The notes under the pieces: generated by a model
What the model was told of the DNA's origin: nothing
The model's database searches: none
The model's input: only the letters and a program-made list of their open reading frames with translations
Translations under genes and position numbers: made by a program
Assembly (NCBI GenBank): GCA_009928665.1
Contig: SACF01000033.1
Coordinates: 1-45,656 of the forward strand
Origin: Alphaproteobacteria bacterium
GTDB taxonomy: Bacteria; Bacteroidota; Bacteroidia; Bacteroidales; FEN-979
Direction of reading: 5' to 3'
Length of the DNA: 45,656 bases
In this document: piece after piece, positions 8,000-15,981 of the stretch
Layout: the number at the start of each line of letters is the position of its first letter
Position numbering within the stretch: position 1 is the stretch's first letter

Positions 8000-9505
8000 A
8001 TGAATCCTTTCAAACGGCTTGCGGGGCAAACGGCGATTTATGGAATTCCCAGCATCCTGGGGCGGTTCCTCAATTTCCTGCTGGTTCCCCTTTACACTTA
8101 TGGACTCCTGACCCGAGGGGAATTCGGGATTGTCAACATCTTCTACTCTTATACCGCGCTGCTGATGGTCATCCTGACCTATGGCATGGAGACCGCGTTT
8201 TTCAGGTTCAGTGAAACCGAAACCGACAAACAGAAGGTTTACAGCACCGGATTGATCTCGATTCTGGTTTCTACGGCAGTGTTCCTGTTGGCCGTCAACC
8301 TTTTCCCGGGCGCCGTTTCCCGGTGGCTGCAATATCCGCAGTACCGCAATGTCATCATCTGGTTTTCATGGATCATCGCACTCGATGTACTTTCGGCCAT
8401 CCCCTTTGCCCGCCTCCGTGCGCTGAACCGCCCCATATGGTTCTCGGTCATCAAATCGGTCAACATCTTTACGCTGGTGTTGCTCAACCTTTTTTTCCTG
8501 CTGCTCTGTCCCTATCTCTTTAATAATTATTCACATACATGGATTGGCAGTTTGGTCGGATACATATACCGGCCCGACTGGACCATCGAGTACATCTTTA
8601 TCGCCAACCTCATTGCCAGCCTGGTGACGCTGGTCCTGCTGTTGCCGCAGGTTCTCGGGCTGAAGTGGCATTTCGATACCGCCCTCTGGAAGAGGATGAT
8701 CCTCTATTCACTGCCGCTGATGGTAGCGGGAATGGCCGGAATCGTAAACGAAACCATCGACCGGATATTACTCCGTTACCTGCTCCCCGGCACACCGGCC
8801 GAGGCGGAAGCCAAGGTAGGAATCTACAGCGCCTGTTACAAGATCGCCGTGCTGATGGTCCTGTTTATCCAGGCTTACCGCTTTGCGGCTGAACCTTTCT
8901 TCTTTGCCCAGATGAAAAACAAGGATGCCCGGCAGATGTACGCACGCATCATGGATTATTTCATCATCGCGGTGTCGGTCATCTTCCTGTTGACCATGCT
9001 GTTTCTCGATACCGTTTTCATCCATCTTACCGGGCCACAATTCCGCGAAGCCCGCGCTGTGATTCCCGTCCTGATGCTGGCCAAACTCTTCCTCGGAGTC
9101 TATTTCAACCTCTCCATCTGGTTTAAGCTGACCGGAAAGACCCTTTGGGGGGCCGTGATAACCATTACCGGGATGGCGGTAACCCTGGCGCTGAACCTGA
9201 TCTGGATCCCGCGATCGCCCGATCACTTCTTTCATGGGTATTACGGCTCGGCATGGGCCACCTTCTTCTGTTACGCGACCATGATGGTCCTTGCTTACCT
9301 CACCGGCCGGAAATATTACCCTATTCCCTACAACCTCGGAAAATCATTCGGATATATCGCTCTTTCACTGCTCCTCTACGGCATCAGCACACAAATCCGT
9401 TTCGACCACTTTATCCCCGCCGTTGGTTTCAACCTTTTGCTGTTTGCCATCTTCGGAGTAGTCGTCTGGGTTGTTGAAGGAAAAAAAGGATTTAAAATGT
9501 GCTGA
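8000..9505 (+). CDS. Polysaccharide biosynthesis / oligosaccharide flippase family membrane protein
   Basis: A 501-residue polytopic membrane protein of the MATE/Wzx-like superfamily that moves lipid-linked sugars across the inner membrane. The N terminus (MNPFKRLAGQTAIYGIPSILGRFLNFLLVPLYT) is the characteristic start of this group, with the first membrane helix around residues 10-30. About 12-14 hydrophobic segments follow, in pairs separated by short charged loops. The substrate cannot be told from sequence. The gene is not next to glycosyltransferases; dut follows after a large MITE-like element. Confidence 0.88.
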   Translation: MNPFKRLAGQTAIYGIPSILGRFLNFLLVPLYTYGLLTRGEFGIVNIFYSYTALLMVILTYGMETAFFRFSETETDKQKVYSTGLISILVSTAVFLLAVNLFPGAVSRWLQYPQYRNVIIWFSWIIALDVLSAIPFARLRALNRPIWFSVIKSVNIFTLVLLNLFFLLLCPYLFNNYSHTWIGSLVGYIYRPDWTIEYIFIANLIASLVTLVLLLPQVLGLKWHFDTALWKRMILYSLPLMVAGMAGIVNETIDRILLRYLLPGTPAEAEAKVGIYSACYKIAVLMVLFIQAYRFAAEPFFFAQMKNKDARQMYARIMDYFIIAVSVIFLLTMLFLDTVFIHLTGPQFREARAVIPVLMLAKLFLGVYFNLSIWFKLTGKTLWGAVITITGMAVTLALNLIWIPRSPDHFFHGYYGSAWATFFCYATMMVLAYLTGRKYYPIPYNLGKSFGYIALSLLLYGISTQIRFDHFIPAVGFNLLLFAIFGVVVWVVEGKKGFKMC

Positions 9506-9606
9506 TTTGCTGATTTGCTAATGTGCTAATTGATTTAGGACTTACGAATGATTGACTGATTGATTGATTGAATGAAGATTCATTGTCTTCGTTTTCGGTT
9601 TTCCAA
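9506..9606. repeat. Degenerate tandem repeats (TGCTGATT and GATTGACT families)
   Basis: The region starts with repeats of TGCTGATTTGC/TGCTAATGTGC type, then has 4/8-base units GATTGACT-GATTGATT. No gene is seen. Confidence 0.65.
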
Positions 9607-9874
9607 ACTGCTTATCCCATTTAAGCAAGTATCAAAAACGGCAACCGGAGGCTGCTTATAAAATGACCCCTCCCCGCCCTCCCCTTCAAGGGGAGGGAGT
9701 CCCTTTGCCAGATATTGAAGGAAAAATGATCATTGAAAGACATTTGTTTTTATCTTTTTTCAATGAAATCTTATAAAATCTCCGTTCAACTTCTCCCTCC
9801 CCTTGAAGGGGAGGGCGGGGAGGGGTCATAAACCCGCCCCGAAAACATCAACTTGTTTAAAGGGGATAAGCAGT
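9607..9874. mobile_element. MITE-like element, copy A (full length, 268 bp)
   Basis: The ends are 24-bp inverted repeats beginning ACTGCTTATC and ending GATAAGCAGT (one-arm variants CCCATTTAAGC and TTGTTTAAAGGGG). Inside each end is a GC-rich arm containing the palindrome CTCCCCTTSAAGGGGAG, and the two arms are inverted relative to each other. The A/T-rich core reads CCCTTTGCCAGATATTG... from left to right. TTTTCCA stands next to both ends and may be a target-site duplication. It encodes no believable protein. Confidence 0.75.
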
Positions 9875-9942
9875 TTTTCCATTGTTTTTGTCTACTAGTC
9901 CGCTTGTCCACTGATCCACTGGTTCAGGTCCGCAATTTTTAG

Positions 9943-9950
9943 TACCTTTG
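9943..9950 (+). promoter_or_regulatory. dut: Bacteroidetes-type -7 element (TACCTTTG) of dut
   Basis: TACCTTTG matches TAnnTTTG and lies 16 bases before the dut ATG. No good -33 box is seen. Confidence 0.5.
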
Positions 9951-9966
9951 CGACAAATTTGACTGA

Positions 9967-10401
9967 ATGAAGATCAGAATAGTAAGCCACTCCCGGCATG
10001 CGCTTCCTTCATACGAAACCGGAGCATCGGCAGGGATGGATTTGCGGGCTTCGCTCGACGCTCCCGTCCTCCTGAAACCTATGGAACGTGCCTTGATCCC
10101 CACCGGTCTGTTTGTTGAGATCCCCGAAGGATATGAGGCGCAGATCCGCCCCCGGAGCGGCCTTGCCATAAAGCACGGGATCACGGTATTGAATACGCCC
10201 GGGACCATCGATGCCGATTACCGTGGCGAAGTCAGGATCATCCTCGTGAACCTGTCGAAGGAGGATTTTACCGTCACCGACGGCGAACGCATCGCCCAGA
10301 TGATCGTGGCCGCGCATGAAAAGGTGGAGTGGGAACCGGTTGTTGAACTCGCTGAAACAGCGCGTGGCGAAGGTGGATTCGGTCACACGGGGAATAAATG
10401 A
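9967..10401 (+). CDS. dut: dUTP diphosphatase (trimeric dUTPase)
   Basis: Hydrolyses dUTP to dUMP and pyrophosphate, keeping uracil out of DNA and supplying dUMP for thymidylate synthesis. All five dUTPase motifs are present in order: AGMDLRA (22-28), RPRSGLA (61-67), [10 protein letters not shown] (79-88), GERIAQM and the C-terminal glycine-rich GEGGFGHTG (134-142). The length of 144 residues is typical. Its stop codon overlaps a possible ATG of the TPR gene (ATGA), so the two are probably one transcript. Confidence 0.96.
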   Translation: MKIRIVSHSRHALPSYETGASAGMDLRASLDAPVLLKPMERALIPTGLFVEIPEGYEAQIRPRSGLAIKHGITVLNTPGTIDADYRGEVRIILVNLSKEDFTVTDGERIAQMIVAAHEKVEWEPVVELAETARGEGGFGHTGNK

Positions 10402-10433
10402 AGGTTTTAATCAAAGAGATATCCGGTCAAGCT

Positions 10434-12224
10434 ATGAAGAGAGGATCCGTCACACCCACCATTATTATCGTTCTGCTTGCCGGATTGCTTACCGGTTCCT
10501 GCTATGCATCGGGGTGGTATACTGCCGTTGGTTCCCGCCATACCGTGGAACGTATCAACATCCCCGATAAAAAGAAGCAGAAAAAGAACCAGGAGGGAAC
10601 TGCTGCCGTTGCCGGGAATACCAGTCAGCTCATCGATGCAAAAAAGGAGGCGATCATCGGGAACCTGAAAGGGGCCCGGGAACTCTTCCGGAAGTATGTG
10701 GAGAGTTATCCCGGCGATCCCGTAGGCTATTACGAACTGGCCCGCCTCGAGGTAATGCTGAAAAATCCCGCTGACGCTGTCACCCTTGCCCGGAAAGCGG
10801 TGCAACTCAACCCCGACAGAATCTGGTATCAGCTCTTCCTTGCAGAACTTTACCAGATGTCGGGAAAGCCCGCCGAAGCCATCCCCATCTATGAAAAAGT
10901 TGTTACCGACAATCCTGAAAACCCCGACTACCAGTACCAGCTTGCCGCACTTTACCTGCAGAATGAAAAATTTCGGGAGGCTATCGGCGTCTACAACCGG
11001 ATCGAGGAAGAGGCCGGTGTATCGGAAGAGATCTCCCTCCAGAAACAGAAGATATATCTTCATCTGAATGATCTTGAAAATGCAGAAAATGAGGTGCAGA
11101 AACTGATCACGGCATTTCCCGGCGAAAGCAAGTATCAGGCGATCCTCGCCGAATTTTGCCTGGCAAACAACATGCCCGAAAGAGCCTTGGCCACCTACCG
11201 GAAAATTGCCGAAACCGACCCGGAGAATCCCTATATCCACATGTCGCTGGCCGATTATTACCGTAAGACCGGCAATAAAGAAAAAGCCTTCGAAGAGCTG
11301 AAGCTGGGATTCGCAAATCCCAACCTCGACATCGATGCCAAAGTGACCATCCTGCTCTCTTTCTATTCGGTCAACGAGATTTACAACAACCTGAAAGATC
11401 AGGCTTTTACCCTTGCCTCCATCCTGATTAACACCCATCCCGGGGATCCGAAGGCCTGGTCGATCTACGGAGATTTCCTTACCCAGGACAAAAAATACGT
11501 GGAAGCCCGGGAGGCATTTCTTAAAGTACTCTCTCTCGACAGCACACGCTACGCGGTCTGGGAACAGGTATTGCGTCTGGATCTTCAGGAAAGTCAATAC
11601 GATCACTTGCTTACATACGGCAAAAGGGCCATGGAACTCTTTCCCGACCAACCGGTGCCCTTTCTCTTCACCGGACTTGCCGCACTTCAGTTGAAACAGT
11701 ACGACGCATCCCTTAAAATATTCCGCTCCGGCGCTTCGCTGGTAGCCGACAACGATGATCTGCTCGCCCAGTTTTACATGTATGAAGGCGATGCCAGCCA
11801 TGCCCTGAAAAATGAAGAAGAAGCCTTCAAAGCTTATGAAAAATCCCTCAAACTCAAGAACGACAACGCCTATGTGCTGAACAACTACGCCTATTACCTT
11901 TCGGTAAAAGGCATTGAACTCGAAAAAGCTGCGAACATGGCTCAGAAAGCTGTCATCCTCGATCCGGAAAATGCCTCGTTTCAGGACACTTATGGGTGGG
12001 TATTCTTCATGCAGGGAAGATATAAGGATGCCGAGGAATGGATCCGTAAAGCGATCGAAAATAAAGAAGAACCCAGTTCCGAAGTACTGGAACACTATGG
12101 CGACGTGCAATTCAAACTTGGAAATTCATCGAAAGCGCTCGAATACTGGCAAAAGGCAAAGCAAAAGGGAGAAGGATCCGATATGCTGGAAAAAAAGATC
12201 GCGGAGAAAAAGTATCTTCCATAA
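10434..12224 (+). CDS. TPR-repeat lipoprotein
   Basis: A long tetratricopeptide-repeat protein, probably a scaffold attached to a membrane from the periplasmic side. From about residue 60 to the end it is built of consecutive 34-residue TPR units (for example AEAIPIYEKVVTDNPENPDY). The N terminus MKRGSVTPTIIIVLLAGLLTGSC looks like a lipoprotein signal with Cys23. I chose the ATG at 10434 because it leaves a normal short n-region; the ATG at 10398, which overlaps the dut stop (ATGA), adds 12 residues and is the alternative. DUF4292 and EnvC-like genes follow, all envelope functions. Members of this arrangement are common in Bacteroidetes. Confidence 0.85.
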   Translation: MKRGSVTPTIIIVLLAGLLTGSCYASGWYTAVGSRHTVERINIPDKKKQKKNQEGTAAVAGNTSQLIDAKKEAIIGNLKGARELFRKYVESYPGDPVGYYELARLEVMLKNPADAVTLARKAVQLNPDRIWYQLFLAELYQMSGKPAEAIPIYEKVVTDNPENPDYQYQLAALYLQNEKFREAIGVYNRIEEEAGVSEEISLQKQKIYLHLNDLENAENEVQKLITAFPGESKYQAILAEFCLANNMPERALATYRKIAETDPENPYIHMSLADYYRKTGNKEKAFEELKLGFANPNLDIDAKVTILLSFYSVNEIYNNLKDQAFTLASILINTHPGDPKAWSIYGDFLTQDKKYVEAREAFLKVLSLDSTRYAVWEQVLRLDLQESQYDHLLTYGKRAMELFPDQPVPFLFTGLAALQLKQYDASLKIFRSGASLVADNDDLLAQFYMYEGDASHALKNEEEAFKAYEKSLKLKNDNAYVLNNYAYYLSVKGIELEKAANMAQKAVILDPENASFQDTYGWVFFMQGRYKDAEEWIRKAIENKEEPSSEVLEHYGDVQFKLGNSSKALEYWQKAKQKGEGSDMLEKKIAEKKYLP

Positions 12225-12248
12225 ACGGACAGAAAAATCAAACCAGGC

Positions 12249-12318
12249 ATTAGGCAATAGGGAATAGGCAATAGACATTAGGCAATAGGGAATAGGCAAT
12301 AGACATTAGGCAATAGGG
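12249..12318. repeat. Exact 28-bp tandem duplication made of heptamers (AGGCAAT family)
   Basis: Two identical 28-base units (12252-12279 and 12280-12307) are followed by 11 bases of a third. Each unit is itself four degenerate heptamers: AGGCAAT, AGGGAAT, AGGCAAT, AGACATT. Confidence 0.85.
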
Positions 12319-12343
12319 GAACAAACAATAATTCAAGATACAA

Positions 12344-13225
12344 ATGTCAAAATTCAAAGTTTACCTGTTCACCCACTTTCCTGTTTTTCGTTTTTCTTTT
12401 TTCCGTTTTCCGTTTTCCATTTTCCATTTTCCATTTTCAATTCTTCTTCTTATTCTGCTCTTCTCCTGCAGCCCGACCCGCAACGTAATGAAAGTCCCGC
12501 TGAAAGAAGAGGGCGCTGATTATCTTTTTGAAAAGCTAAAGGAAAAAGAGCTGAAATACGACTGGCTTTCGGCAAAATTCTCGGCTACGTACACCAACCA
12601 GGGAAAAGAGACCAGTTTCAGCGGACAATTACGCATCCGCAAGGACAGCCTGATCTGGATTTCGCTCACCCCGATGTTGGGGATTGAGGCCATCAGGCTG
12701 ATGATCTCCGTTGATTCGGTGAAGATGATCAACCGGCTCAACAACACCTGGTTTATGGGCGATTATGAGTATCTGAACCGGGTATTGAACACCAACCTCG
12801 ATTATGACCTGCTTCAGGCATTTCTACTCGGTACCGACCTTCAGTTTTATGAAAACGGGAAGTTCAGGGCCTCCATCGACCGGGGATTTTACAAACTCTC
12901 GACCAGTGAGCGGTACAAGCTGAAGAAATTCGTCAAATCGGGCCATGAGAATCTCAAGATCCTGATCCAGAATATCTGGCTTGATCCCGAGACTTTCAAA
13001 ATCACCCATGCCGACGTCAAGGAGATTCGCCGCGATAACATCAAACTTGAATCGTCTTACAGCGCGTTTGAATCCATTGATGGGCAGATGGTACCCCACG
13101 AGATGCGTTATATCATCTGGGCCGACAACACCATCCGGGTACAGGCCACCTTCTCGAAGATCGTGCTCGGGAATCCCCTTCAGTTTCCCTTTAAAATTCC
13201 GGCGAGTTTCCGGCAAATCAAGTGA
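12344..13225 (+). CDS. DUF4292 family lipoprotein
   Basis: An outer-membrane-type lipoprotein of the DUF4292 family (LolB/LppX-like fold by family knowledge), 293 residues. The lipobox is LFSC with Cys42, followed by SPTRNVMK. Recognisable family segments are LKYDWLSAKFSATYTNQGKETSFSGQLRIRKDSLIWIS and the later MINRLNNTWFMGDYEYLN. The signal peptide is odd: residues 11-33 (HFPVFRFSFFRFPFSIFHFP...) are encoded by heptamer repeats of the TTTTCCA type, in 7-base register. No later start codon before the lipobox exists, so the repeat-derived segment must be the export signal if the protein is made. It sits between the TPR lipoprotein and the EnvC-like gene, which it nearly touches. Confidence 0.85.
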   Translation: MSKFKVYLFTHFPVFRFSFFRFPFSIFHFPFSILLLILLFSCSPTRNVMKVPLKEEGADYLFEKLKEKELKYDWLSAKFSATYTNQGKETSFSGQLRIRKDSLIWISLTPMLGIEAIRLMISVDSVKMINRLNNTWFMGDYEYLNRVLNTNLDYDLLQAFLLGTDLQFYENGKFRASIDRGFYKLSTSERYKLKKFVKSGHENLKILIQNIWLDPETFKITHADVKEIRRDNIKLESSYSAFESIDGQMVPHEMRYIIWADNTIRVQATFSKIVLGNPLQFPFKIPASFRQIK

Positions 13226-13413
13226 ATCGAATGAACCATTACCCGGAACCGATCAAACGTTCGGCAACCGCTTCCTTCACCGGGAAGAGGGGTTCAACGC
13301 GTGATGTTACGGGTTTCGGACAGGATCTGCTGCCTGTAGTTCCGGATCCAATTTCCGGTCAGGTAGCTGACATCAATACGGTGAAAAAATCCCGGAACCG
13401 GCTCACCACCGGG

Positions 13414-14679
13414 ATGTACCTCATTCCCCGGATGATTTTAACGTTGTTTATAATCCTGATCCTGATCGGTCAGGCCAGCGGACAGGCTGCAAAAGAGAAG
13501 GAGCGGCTCGAACGGACCCGCCAGCAGTTGGAGAACGAGATCAGGTACACCACCGATCTTCTCGAAAAGACCAAAAAGAGCAAGCAGTCCTCGCTGAACA
13601 AATTACAGATCCTCACCCGTCAGATCAAGAGCCGGGAGGCGCTGATCAACACGATCGACAAAGAGCTGAATGACGTGGAAGTCAGGATCGCCGTTGAAAA
13701 TGTTGAGATCGACCGGATGTCGCGCCAATTGCGGCAACTGAAAGAGGAATATGCCCGGATGATCAGTTATGCCTACCGGAATATGAATGGACAGAACAGG
13801 CTGATGTTCATTTTTTCAGCAAAGGATTTCAACCAGGCCTACCGGCGGATAAAGTATTACCAGCAATATGCTTCGTACCGGCGGATGCAGGCCGAACGCA
13901 TCGAGTCGACCCAGACGGCCATCAACAGGCAGCGGAAAGAGCTGGAGGAGATCAAAACGAAGAAACTCACCCTCATGCAATCGCAGAAAGCAGAGAAGCA
14001 AAAGCTCGACCGGGAAAAGACGGAGAAGGCTAAATCGGTGAAGGAATTCTCTTCGAAGGAGAAACAGTTGCGTTCGACCTTGCAGACCAAGCAACGGGCC
14101 GCACAGCGACTGGAGTATGCAATCCAGAAGCTGATTGCCGATGAGATCCGGGCTTCGGAAACACGGGCGTCGAAAACCGAAGGGAAGAACCGTAAGGCGA
14201 CCGGGACTTCCGCCGGCGGCAATGTCCTGGAACTCACCCCTGTGGAGCGTCAACTCTCCTCCTCCTTTTCGGCGAACCGCGGCCGCCTGCCCTGGCCCAC
14301 CGACCGGGGCTTTATCTCGGGGTGCTTTGGACAACATGACCATCCGGTTCTCGAACATGTGAAGGTGAAAAATAATGGCATCGATATCATGACCGAACGG
14401 GGAGCCGCGGTCCGATCGGTATTCAACGGCCGCGTCAGCCGCGTGTTTTCACTGGCCAGCATCAACAAGGTGGTGATCATCCGCCACGGCGAGTACCTTA
14501 CCGTATACTCGAACCTGGGGGATGTGATGGTCCGGGAAGGTCAACAGGTTACTGCCCGCCAGCAGATCGGCAGGGCTTACGTCGATCCCGGTGAACAAAA
14601 GTCAGAGGTCCATTTCGAGCTCTGGCGCGGAAAAACCATCCAGAACCCGGAGTCGTGGCTGGCTACGCGGGGGAACTAG
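13414..14679 (+). CDS. EnvC-like murein hydrolase activator (coiled coil + degenerate LytM/M23)
   Basis: A secreted protein that most likely activates cell-wall amidases at division. A signal peptide (MILTLFIILILIGQASGQ) precedes a long coiled coil rich in Lys, Glu, Gln and Arg (to about 250 residues from the start chosen), then a C-terminal LytM domain (NGIDIMTERGAAVRSVFNGRVSRV...). The zinc site is degenerate: the usual HxxxD has Asn in place of His (NGIDI), and HxH is replaced by HFE, as in EnvC-type non-enzymatic regulators. The start is uncertain: the frame extends to a GTG at 13222 that overlaps the DUF4292 stop, but only ATG 13414 or 13432 puts the signal peptide at the N terminus. Confidence 0.85.
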   Translation: MYLIPRMILTLFIILILIGQASGQAAKEKERLERTRQQLENEIRYTTDLLEKTKKSKQSSLNKLQILTRQIKSREALINTIDKELNDVEVRIAVENVEIDRMSRQLRQLKEEYARMISYAYRNMNGQNRLMFIFSAKDFNQAYRRIKYYQQYASYRRMQAERIESTQTAINRQRKELEEIKTKKLTLMQSQKAEKQKLDREKTEKAKSVKEFSSKEKQLRSTLQTKQRAAQRLEYAIQKLIADEIRASETRASKTEGKNRKATGTSAGGNVLELTPVERQLSSSFSANRGRLPWPTDRGFISGCFGQHDHPVLEHVKVKNNGIDIMTERGAAVRSVFNGRVSRVFSLASINKVVIIRHGEYLTVYSNLGDVMVREGQQVTARQQIGRAYVDPGEQKSEVHFELWRGKTIQNPESWLATRGN

Positions 14680-14689
14680 TTGGACAAAA

Positions 14690-14868
14690 AAATGGACAAT
14701 TGAAAATTGACAATAAAAGGAATTGAGAATGGAAAATTGAAAATTGAAAACGGGTGAACGGGGAAATTTTGAATTCCTATTCCCAATTCGCTAATCGCTA
14801 ATATCTGATCCCTTATGTTGGCTATTCGCTATTCCCTATTCGCTAATCGCTAATATCTGATCCCTTAA
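14690..14868. repeat. Composite array of heptamer families
   Basis: GGACAAT/TGAAAAT units (14690-14755) are followed by CGCTAATCGCTATTCCC-type units (14775-14868) that include two copies of a block ending TAATATCTGATCCCTTA. The transporter start codon lies at the edge of the array. Confidence 0.75.
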
Positions 14869-14869
14869 T

Positions 14870-15793
14870 TTGAATTCTGTTTTGACGAATCATCTGGGTG
14901 AATTTGCTGCACTGCTCACCGCCATGTTCTGGACGGTAACTGCCCTTGCCTTTGAAGCTGCCAGCCGGCGCATCGGTTCGATGGCCGTCAACCTGTTGCG
15001 GTTGGTGATCGGATTTTCTTTTCTGTCCCTGTTTACCTGGGTGTACCGCGGGGTACTCCTCCCGGTCGACGCCTCCCCGCATGCATGGCTTTACCTCACC
15101 CTTTCGGGGCTGATCGGGTTTGTTTTCGGCGACCTGTGCCTCTTTCAGGCTTTCGTGGTGATCGGCGCCCGGGTGTCGATGCTGCTGATGGCGCTGGCTC
15201 CTCCCATGACGGCCTTCCTCAGTTGGATCGTACTGGGTGAAACACTCAGTCCGATGAGCTGGCTGGGTATGATCCTGACCATTACCGGCATTGGTATCGT
15301 GGTACTGAAACGACAGGAATCGGGAACCGAAGGGAACGGGTTTGGCAGGGTGAAATTCAATTATCCCCTCTGGGGGATCCTCCTGGGCCTGGGCGGCGCT
15401 TTGGGTCAGGCGGGCGGACTGGTACTGAGCAAGGTGGGAATACAGGGTTACGACACCTTTGCCGCGACTCAGATCCGCGTCATCGCTGGAATTACCGGAT
15501 TTTCGGCGATGTTCTTCGTCATGCGGCACTGGAGAGATACCTTCCGCGCACTCACCAACCGGAAAGCCATGATGCAACTGACCCTGGGAGCTTTCTTTGG
15601 TCCTTTCCTCGGGGTATCCTTCTCGCTGATCTCCATAAAATATGCTGATACCGGGATTGCCGCAACCATCATGGCGCTGGTACCGGTACTGATCATTCCG
15701 CCCTCCATGCTCATTTACAAAGAGAAAGTGACCTTAAAGGAAGCCGCTGGCGCATTTATTGCAGTTACCGGCGTGGCTTTGTTTTTCCTTTGA
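14870..15793 (+). CDS. EamA/DMT-superfamily transporter
   Basis: A 307-residue inner-membrane protein with ten predicted helices arranged as two EamA repeats. The first begins GEFAALLTAMFWTVTALAFEAAS and ends with the typical SWIVLGETLSPMSWLGMILTITGIGIVVL; the second ends LIYKEKVTLKEAAGAFIAVTGVALFFL. It probably exports small metabolites; the substrate is unknown. No ATG lies near the expected N terminus: TTG at 14870 or 14882 is the likely start, and the sequence just upstream is a repeat array. Confidence 0.85.
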   Translation: MNSVLTNHLGEFAALLTAMFWTVTALAFEAASRRIGSMAVNLLRLVIGFSFLSLFTWVYRGVLLPVDASPHAWLYLTLSGLIGFVFGDLCLFQAFVVIGARVSMLLMALAPPMTAFLSWIVLGETLSPMSWLGMILTITGIGIVVLKRQESGTEGNGFGRVKFNYPLWGILLGLGGALGQAGGLVLSKVGIQGYDTFAATQIRVIAGITGFSAMFFVMRHWRDTFRALTNRKAMMQLTLGAFFGPFLGVSFSLISIKYADTGIAATIMALVPVLIIPPSMLIYKEKVTLKEAAGAFIAVTGVALFFL

Positions 15794-15838
15794 CCTCTGT
15801 GGGTTCTCCGTGACCCTCTTTTCAATTTGTTATACAGA

Positions 15839-15955
15839 GAGCCCTTTCAACTTCTCCCTCCCCTTCAAGGGCTACTCTTTATACACATACTCATAAAGTC
15901 TATAGGACCTCACCCCGGCCCTCTCCTTCAAGGAGAGGGAGACCCTCTACCTGTA
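15839..15955 (-). repeat. Second GC-rich palindromic element (related to the MITE-like family)
   Basis: It contains palindromes CCCTCTCCTTCAAGGAGAGGG and CTCCCCTTCAAGGG around a core with ATACACATACTC. The reverse complement matches 27798-27894 at roughly 80 percent by eye. It shares the arm design, but not the core or the 24-bp ends, with the main element. Confidence 0.55.
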
Positions 15956-15981
15956 AGAAAAAAGGGATCATTACAAAAACC

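Noticed and set aside
10407..12110. A 567-codon open frame on the minus strand under the TPR lipoprotein
   Set aside because: It is antisense to a clear TPR gene with perfect repeat structure; the long frame is a by-product of codon use. The same applies to the 445-codon frame (1296-2633) antisense to metG.
13222..13413. 64-residue N-terminal extension of the EnvC-like protein from a GTG
   Set aside because: It would bury the signal peptide in the middle of the protein; the later ATG codons place it at the N terminus.
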